From NCBI GenBank assembly GCA_012934845.2, contig WNNJ02002500.1, positions 62,001 to 126,000 of the forward strand: a stretch of 64,000 bases of DNA, given 5' to 3'. The notes beneath the pieces are model-generated. The model did not search any database and had not been told where the DNA came from. It was given only the letters and a program-made list of their open reading frames with translations. Made by a program: the position numbers and the translations under genes. Below, piece by piece: positions 61,401-64,000 of this stretch (position 1 is the first letter of the stretch; each line of letters starts with the position of its first letter). Source of the DNA: Pomphorhynchus laevis. Taxonomy: Eukaryota; Acanthocephala; Palaeacanthocephala; Echinorhynchida; Pomphorhynchidae.

Positions 61401-64000
61401 CTCCTATTAAAAGTAATATACAGAATTGTATATATTCATTATTGGAGCAGCCAGCCTAGTGGATGCCACGTTGGAAGCGCGATACAGACGTCCTTAGTTC
61501 AAATTCAATCAGCATCAGTGTACGGAGTAAGCAGATAATAAGGGTCGAAGCGTGAAATGTAGGTCTGGATCAGAGCAGCTGATAATGCCAACCCAGAATA
61601 ATTAGTAGCGTCCTACTGTATCAAAAATATGATCAATACATGTGAGAATAATGTCGTGCCACAAACAGAATGTATTACGAATATATGTACGGCAATAAAC
61701 AATAATTGAGGCTCTTAATATAGCATTGGGCTTTATATATAGTATTAAGGCTATAAAGTAATGCAGGTTTAAGCTTCCTATACTTTTGTAGATTTTAATA
61801 AGATTAAATGTTAAAACCCCAAATTTACTACAGATAAAATAAAGAAATATTTCGTCAAATAGAAGACAAAAAAGCTAATAAAGAAAATAATTTTAACGAA
61901 CAATTGCTTTGTTTTTGCATTTTTGCTCAATTTTCTTGATTCAGGATAATGATAGTATTGTCAATTTATGCTAAGGCATATTTTGCTTGGAACACAATCT
62001 TCCAATTAATTTGACTTAAACAAAATTGACAAATGATCTTTCTAAAATTAGTAAACACTAAAGTGTATACTAATAAAATCTATACTAAATAAAATGTATA
62101 CTAAATAAAATGGATACTAATCATGTGAACGGATACTTTTTCACGTCTGTGAACTAGCTTACAATTCTTAGCAGAGTCTACATACACAGAATAGCATATC
62201 CGAAATAACAAAGTCCACATACACATAAATCAGTAAAACAATTTTCTGTCAAGTAGTGCATTATACTATAGATGATGTTATAAAATAAATTGTTTACTTT
62301 AATAGTTGAACATTAAGAATGAATATTACAATAATAGGCAAATATGAAATGAACCGTTTATACTCTTTGTTGATGGGCTGATCTTTTTCGGTTGTGGATT
62401 TGATGAATTAAGAGTTTTCGAAATAGACGATGACGATGTGTGTTTGAGAGAATGCGATTTACTGGAGTTGTTATTATCAACATTTGTTTGTAAGTCTTCC
62501 ATTAGATCAAAATTACAGCAGCCAACCGTTGATGACTTCCTCGTCATCGGTACGACTTCCCCGTTATTTTCATTGTTTGATTGTGAAATTCTATTACAAC
62601 ACGAAGGATCTTCCACTTAAGTAATGCATTTAAAATTTACAATTTGGAATAAAACTATATTTTATATTAAAAATTTATACAAAGCAATAAATCTATACAT
62701 CGTTTGCTCCAAAGTCCGTAGTTTTTATCAGATGATAAAGCAAGTGCTTGTTAAAAATATTTTAGATAGAAATATTGTTAAAAATATTGTTAAAAATATT
62801 TCAGTAGATATATGCTACTCAAGTAAAATGTCAAAGCGTAAAAATAAACATTCACTTTATATAAATTTAAAATATTTTTAAGAACTGCAAATTTTTTACC
62901 AATTTTTGAACGAATTATTATTTAATGTGTAGCTAATATTATAGAATTTGTATTTTGTTAACGTATGCATTACATCAATTTCATAAAGTAAAAATAGTTT
63001 TTGAAGATTACTATTACCGCAATTTGTTTTAATAAATAATACATATTGAACTAGTTTCCAAAATTGAAATATCTGCCGATAACTTCAATTTTAATGATTT
63101 CCATAAGTTCAATATATTAGTTATATAATGTGTAATAATTTGGTTTTCTTCTAATTTTGATGCTATGACAATTACATGTCTCACGCACACCGATATTGCC
63201 TTGGCAAACTGTATGACTATCATAAACTTGATTTTATTTCGAAAAATAGAATCAATTTTATTTTTTTAAATCAAATTGATTATAAAAAATTTTATTTTAA
63301 ATTTTATTAAACTAATATAAAATTTCAATTAATCAATAAAATCCATAATAAATAAATGTTATTTTTTGTTGATATAAATAAAATTATTTTTTCAAAATAA
63401 AATTGAAAATAAATCCATTTTAGTTGATTTTATTTTTGTAAAATTTATGGATTATTAATTTTAAATCCTAAACTATTGGTTGTAAGATTATGTTTATCAT
63501 ACAACAATTTATAAATATCAAATAATAACAAAAAATATGTAAATAAACAGATGACCTACTTTTCCCGCCAATTTATAGTCTGATTGAAAGAATCTGGAAG
63601 ACTAAACAGCATAACCCGACTCTATGCTGTTTAGTCTTCCCGATTCCTTCAATCAGAATATAAAAATATGTACAGATTTTTAATCAACGTTTCTAAATTT
63701 TGTGGTGTTGATAACTGTATTTAGCAATTACGCATGAGAAAGATATGTAAAAATTGTTGACGGAGTCGAGTAAAGTTTCATTGTCTACACTGTCAATTTT
63801 TAATTTAAAAACTTAATTTCTTTTTATAGTTTTGAATATTTATAAGAACGATGAAAGGAATTAAATAATTGTTGTATTCTAAAAATTCGCAATATTTTGA
63901 TATCAAATATTATCTTCAAGAAATTACAAAATGCTTATTTAAACACATAACGAGGTTATTATGTTTTAACATTTTGTAATTACCTGAACATTATAGCACG
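39547..64000 (-). CDS. CLASP: CLASP, microtubule plus-end stabilising TOG-domain protein (5' end outside the window)
   Basis: CLIP-associating protein binds tubulin through TOG domains and stabilises microtubules at plus ends, kinetochores and the cell cortex. Well-phased exons, 5' to 3': 62364-62615, 60264-60368, 56681-56763, 56530-56622, 54081-54226, 53883-54021, 51435-51505, 51248-51385, 51112-51199, 50960-51060, 50882-50904, 49978-50193, 49870-49931, 49719-49823, 47572-47672, 47462-47525, 45927-46093, 44474-44693, 44337-44423, 43501-43583, 43278-43450, 43176-43231, 42905-42984, 42733-42862, 39635-39982, 39547-39603. With two candidate microexons this is 1,080 residues from 62615. TOG1 exons are mostly outside the window or uncertain. 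Introns range from 42 bp (42863-42904) to several kb. Confidence 0.93.
40340..40600 (-). mobile_element. relic of a retroelement C-terminal domain, copy 1
   Basis: A GC-rich island in the minus strand reads TLGALGPEAEGLMHEIGRR, IAAVTGERRFTDFLLQTLSV, AIQRGNASCVLGT. This resembles a C-terminal domain I recall from retrotransposon polyproteins of aquatic invertebrates (ETLGAWGPEA...RLSVAVQRGNAASVLG). The rest of the element is missing. It lies in a CLASP intron. I am unsure of the element class. Confidence 0.6.
41628..42360. repeat. palindromic repeat AACATTAAGGCGGAAATTTCC and its duplicated surroundings
   Basis: At 41628-41710 a near-perfect hairpin has arms running from GAAATCAAAAAACATTAAGG to its inverse with GGAAATTTCC at both sides of a short GCTGGGCC loop. 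A half copy lies at about 42300-42350. Between them two direct copies (41785-41890, 42105-42215) share CCGATATATAATAATT.GAT and TCTACCC.TCAATCATTTA. A MITE family with internal duplication is likely. In the CLASP intron 39983-42732. Confidence 0.6.
43501..47672 (-). CDS. CLASP: CLASP exons: TOG3 domain
   Basis: NESIQMLSSNQWDQKHEGL opens the domain, followed by TEIKKLVDNFIKLFTDAHGK, TLVLFLDVLAEFIERYFVDL, YFDQLLTGLLLKSSLHD, VKVQHCLEIL, LKMKLAVLRLLYELLNSK, LVNTICCVLRMTSDKKSGDL and QKVLATMYSFNSVEFNDAL. The order equals the vertebrate TOG3 arrangement. All six exons join in phase. Confidence 0.9.
44820..45010. repeat. AT-rich low-complexity run
   Basis: Runs of ATAATTATAT-type units, self-complementary at many scales, directly beside the copy 2 relic. 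No other content seen between 44700 and 45040. Confidence 0.8.
45050..45275 (-). mobile_element. relic of the same retroelement domain, copy 2
   Basis: The minus strand reads PLVIETIGADGPITSSFLES, LGKKLIAATGDRRTARFLS, then MQRGNAVSLLEDAQG. It is a broken copy of the domain also present near 40.4 and 53.1 kb, clearly diverged from both, and GC-rich inside an AT-rich intron. Confidence 0.6.
45594..45880. repeat. exact tandem duplication, 143-bp unit
   Basis: Two head-to-tail copies (45594-45736, 45737-45879) appear almost or fully identical. Each contains TTCGGTTTATTTAACACTAC and ends AAAGTGACGATAAGATTTTG. Near identity in neutral AT-rich intron DNA means a very recent event or an assembly artefact. 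Confidence 0.9.
46860..47090 (-). mobile_element. 3'-end copy of the Penelope-like element
   Basis: AAATAAAAGTCATTTTTATG, TGTTATCAGGTTTTGGCC and the remaining 3'-end words match the element at 17049-17300 in antisense. It ends at CGTAGACTCAGTTAGCTGATT, words also found next to the intact element at 17395, but here in the inverted relation to the element, which I cannot explain. Confidence 0.62.
47673..49718. other. CLASP intron, AT-rich with minor repeats
   Basis: At about 48450-48500 the minus strand reads TTGAAAAG, stem GATC-TAAAC-GATC, GAAAGC, another hammerhead-like unit of the extra-base class. CATCGTTCTTATCTAATCTCC occurs twice (about 48732 and 48846). A minus-strand frame at 49009-49194 shows no TOG similarity and is not placed in the gene. 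Confidence 0.45.
49719..51060 (-). CDS. CLASP: CLASP exons: basic serine-rich microtubule/EB-binding region
   Basis: Five exons, one of only 23 bp (50882-50904), encode a disordered region: KLSISSSDSVKASK, KPPNRFRIIRGSRTNQ, SSSQPGSRTTSPTHRFNES, NRYNQMGYNRSGSMTH and TPSDDDNFSLCSDPSSQNS. It aligns by character and order with the vertebrate SR-rich region that ends SDDDANSDASSVCSE. I do not see a clean SxIP end-binding motif in these exons, which is unusual; it may lie in an exon I missed. Confidence 0.82.
51112..56763 (-). CDS. CLASP: CLASP exons: TOG2 domain
   Basis: Seven exons give a full TOG2. NGIDDDSFKIAFQNTKALP and ARDLRPQIESIKEILHD lead in, then DWEKRFDALKRLRSLI, TTLKDLRSQLVRESCITIS, QFDHMAENLIPYLQLLIQNS, AKVMSNSAILTIKYILK, RLIPLIIAGMSSKSKDIRR, a long ILLEWPVEIW...KLGIEDADVNARM helix pair, and PSQAEQLFNSLDQSKKKIL. 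The order matches vertebrate CLASP TOG2 repeat by repeat. TOG2 is the arched domain known to suppress microtubule catastrophe. Confidence 0.93.
52034..52870 (+). mobile_element. possible fossil LTR-type end (uncertain)
   Basis: The stretch has features reminiscent of a solo LTR and its inner border: a TGTAACAATAG start, a TATA-like TATAAATATCTAAG near 52135, and near 52850 a GC-rich CCCGGGGGCGTAAATGTG. No paired LTR or internal genes are visible. It looks broken and old. Other explanations, including plain intron, are open. Confidence 0.2.
52980..53335 (+). mobile_element. relic of the same retroelement domain, copy 3
   Basis: The plus strand reads KYANIDIPVALESTEAIGPV, LTFIHELGTRLIRATSEPR, ARAFLFQRISVAVQRGIAV. 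It is open for 78 codons and the same domain as the 40.4 and 45.1 kb relics, in the opposite orientation. No RT domain lies next to it. Confidence 0.62.
53640..53760 (+). mobile_element. decayed 3'-end copy of the Penelope-like element, plus orientation
   Basis: GAGAAAATAC, GGCATGTACTTAATTCGCTG, TTATGTTAGATAAAG and TTGACAGCAT line up in order with the foldable 3' segment at 17080-17180. It is the only solo 3'-end copy here on the plus strand and the most decayed. Confidence 0.45.
55020..55560 (-). mobile_element. remnant of a LINE RT C-terminus, a third LINE type
   Basis: On the minus strand a broken frame reads FVPILIYGHELWVMTEMIIS, RIQATEIRFFCGVADLRYQV, RNSVI, LEVKLLLLHIE and, further on, GKRSHGRHRYRWRDQISK. 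This is the known C-terminal region of non-LTR RTs of the form ILTYGHEAWVMTERVRSRVQ...GRPRTRWRDYI. Several stops are present. It lies in the CLASP intron between exons 54226 and 56530 and is not the 1-3760 LINE families. Confidence 0.72.
55740..56245 (+). repeat. tandem pair of a 3'-tail element with CAGGCCCTGCAGCTAAGC
   Basis: Two copies (55740-55960, 56025-56245) share ATCGCAAAT..ATGCTTCG, GAGTAACCAGGCCCTGCAGC, TGGCTATGAAATCCGAA, a GTTCCAA.G.TGGCTACG block and the tail TTTATTTCAGTG.ACTTGTAA followed by GCATGAGCCACTT. The tail resembles the end of the LINE at 2017-2045, so this is a SINE that borrows, or a fragment that keeps, that LINE's 3' end. Confidence 0.62.
57021..57047 (-). CDS. CLASP: candidate CLASP microexon, 27 bp
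   Basis: GQRCQVSRKG follows an excellent acceptor (CTTCTTCCTTTTAG). The donor AAGG-GTTAAT is only fair. Again both borders are phase 1 and the length is a multiple of three, a cassette-like layout before the TOG2 domain. Confidence 0.42.
57308..58170 (-). repeat. tandem duplication including a Penelope-like 3' end
   Basis: A unit of about 340 bp (57336-57675) recurs at 57820-58165 with only a few changes; it contains AAAATGGCTCGATCATGCAA and a 3'-end copy with GTGCTATCAGGTTACGGAAC. The flank TTATTATTGACTTG is also repeated, so host DNA was copied with the element. The event is younger than the element's insertion. Confidence 0.8.
58190..58680 (-). mobile_element. two more partial 3'-end copies of the Penelope-like element
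   Basis: One fragment at 58195-58290 and a better copy at 58425-58565, which keeps GTTATCAGGTTTCGGCCCC and GACCTCTAATCTTAATTCTG in antisense. An AT-rich stretch (ATATTGTAATATTAAATATTG, shortened here) occurs after each (58280-58380 and 58565-58660), so this pair is also locally duplicated. Confidence 0.55.
58690..60040. other. CLASP intron, mostly featureless
   Basis: AT-rich DNA. From 59690 to 59830 there is a partial copy of the MITE seen at 33766 (GGAAAACAGTGATTTATTTA, GGAGTACA, GGCAGGTGTAACAACA). Nothing else recognised. Confidence 0.45.
60043..60072 (-). CDS. CLASP: candidate CLASP microexon, 30 bp
   Basis: VKRRKKNEAS with donor TCTG-GTAAAT and a weak acceptor (ATGCAAG). The length is a multiple of three and both borders are phase 1, so it could be skipped without breaking the frame. 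Confidence 0.38.
60264..60368 (-). CDS. CLASP: CLASP exon: linker, ISNGRIRTLSAVGFYDKS
   Basis: A 105-bp exon with a TTTTTTACAG acceptor and a GTAAGT donor. The peptide contains ISKINGKSPHQLCNTEG. It joins in phase both to the upstream linker exon and, directly or through two small exons, to the TOG2 exon at 56763. Confidence 0.72.
60680..61010 (-). mobile_element. tRNA-derived SINE, copy 1
   Basis: On the minus strand the B box reads GAGTTCAAATCC and lies downstream of an A-box-like AGCCATAGTAG. The body carries CAGTAGCTGATGGGACCCATCC, shortened here to its first words. The outer flank (60950-61005) with GGAGATCGTATTCTAACGATC recurs inverted at 61363-61420. Confidence 0.6.
61080..61350 (-). 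mobile_element. tRNA-derived SINE, copy 2
   Basis: The minus strand has the B box GAGTTCAAATCTG and, in the body, CAGCAGCTGATGAGACC...GGTTAGTAGCGTC followed by ATGCTG. CAGCA and TGCTG around CTGATGA and GCGTC pair as hammerhead helix I, and GACC/GGTT as helix II, but the GAAA box is not intact. A head of tRNA and a ribozyme-like body is the reading. Confidence 0.6.
61430..61670 (+). mobile_element. tRNA-derived SINE, copy 3, opposite orientation
   Basis: The plus strand has an A box in GCAGCCAGCCTAGTGGATGC and a B box in CCTTAGTTCAAATTC about 35 bases on, the spacing of a Pol III internal promoter. The body is GTCGAAGCGTGAAATG.AGGTCTGGATCAG and AGCAGCTGATAATGCC. Copies 2 and 3 face each other as a large inverted repeat. 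Confidence 0.65.
61670..62363. other. CLASP intron without recognised element
   Basis: I see only AT-rich DNA and a short run of ACTAAATAAAAT-like repeats near 62070-62120. Confidence 0.4.
62364..62615 (-). CDS. CLASP: CLASP exon: serine-rich linker between TOG1 and TOG2
   Basis: The 84-codon exon encodes a disordered linker: MTRKSSTVGCCNFDLMEDL, NVDNNNSSKSHSLKH, SSSSISKTLNSSNPQPKK. The donor AAAGA-GTATAA is chosen because it joins in phase to KSISNGRIRTLSAVGF of the next exon. Family linkers here are rich in S, K and R, which fits, but the sequence itself is not conserved. Confidence 0.7.
63052..63226 (-). CDS. CLASP: possible CLASP exon, TOG1 region (tentative)
   Basis: An open stretch reads AKAISVCVRHVIVIASKLEE, NQIITHYITNILNLWKSL, helical in character like a TOG repeat. 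With acceptor CAAG (63227) and donor CTA-GTTCAA its phases fit both neighbours. The donor is weak and the similarity to TOG1 is not convincing, so the exon may be wrong or its borders shifted. Confidence 0.35.
63581..63659. repeat. hairpin built from the end of the hammerhead-bearing element
   Basis: Arms TCTGATTGAAAGAATC.GGAAG and their inverse meet at AACAGCATA-ACCCGACTC-TATGCTGTT. The right half equals the helix III and 3' end of the element at 28487-28545. It suggests two element ends joined in inverted order, or a foldback derivative. Confidence 0.65.
63984..64000 (-). CDS. CLASP: CLASP, partial upstream exon at the window edge (tentative)
   Basis: The minus strand reads ...AATGTTCAG followed by GTAATT, a strong splice donor. 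Only 17 bases are visible and the frame with the next candidate exon would give CYNVQ. It is probably a TOG1 exon, judged by position only. Confidence 0.35.

Noticed and set aside
1-64000. tRNA, rRNA genes, CRISPR arrays and bacterial operons
   Set aside because: None seen. The tRNA-like sequences near 61 kb are SINE heads, and spliceosomal introns exclude a prokaryotic source.

Overview
The window is animal nuclear DNA. It is very AT-rich, its genes are split by GT-AG introns of 42 bp to several kb, and it is crowded with retroelements. I cannot name the phylum. The CR1/jockey-like LINEs, Penelope-like reverse transcriptase, hammerhead-type repeats and tRNA-derived SINEs fit an AT-rich invertebrate. 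The protein calls below are exon-by-exon translations compared with remembered family sequences; no search was run.

Layout. 1-840 (minus) and 841-2060 (plus) are two diverged LINE reverse-transcriptase copies arranged head to head. 2061-3760 (plus) is a second LINE type. Only 100 bp further on, SMC4 starts (plus, 3860-35049, 25 exons). Its reading phase holds across every junction and gives 1,282 residues, a complete condensin ATPase subunit. Its introns carry a foldback element (5727-5979), a 215-bp direct repeat (6425-7043), an open Penelope-like reverse transcriptase reading frame (15387-17048), hammerhead-ribozyme-like repeats (27.6-28.6 kb), a 295-bp tandem repeat with hammerhead-like cores (33052-33765), a MITE and a 15-bp minisatellite.

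35050-39546 is the spacer between two convergent genes. It holds truncated antisense copies of the Penelope-like element's 3' end and one unassigned exon-like piece. The second gene, a CLASP microtubule-stabilising protein, lies on the minus strand from 39547 to beyond 64000. Its 5' end is outside the window. At least 26 well-supported exons cover the linkers, TOG2, the basic serine-rich region, TOG3 and most of the C-terminal domain. Its introns hold three GC-rich relics of one retroelement C-terminal domain, an antisense LINE remnant, SINEs, and tandem duplications.

SMC4 (chromosome condensation) and CLASP (spindle and cortical microtubules) both act in mitosis, but they are transcribed towards each other and nothing here shows shared control. 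The signals most worth checking are the hammerhead-like motifs spread over unrelated repeats in both genes and the conserved hairpin at the 3' end of the Penelope-like family.
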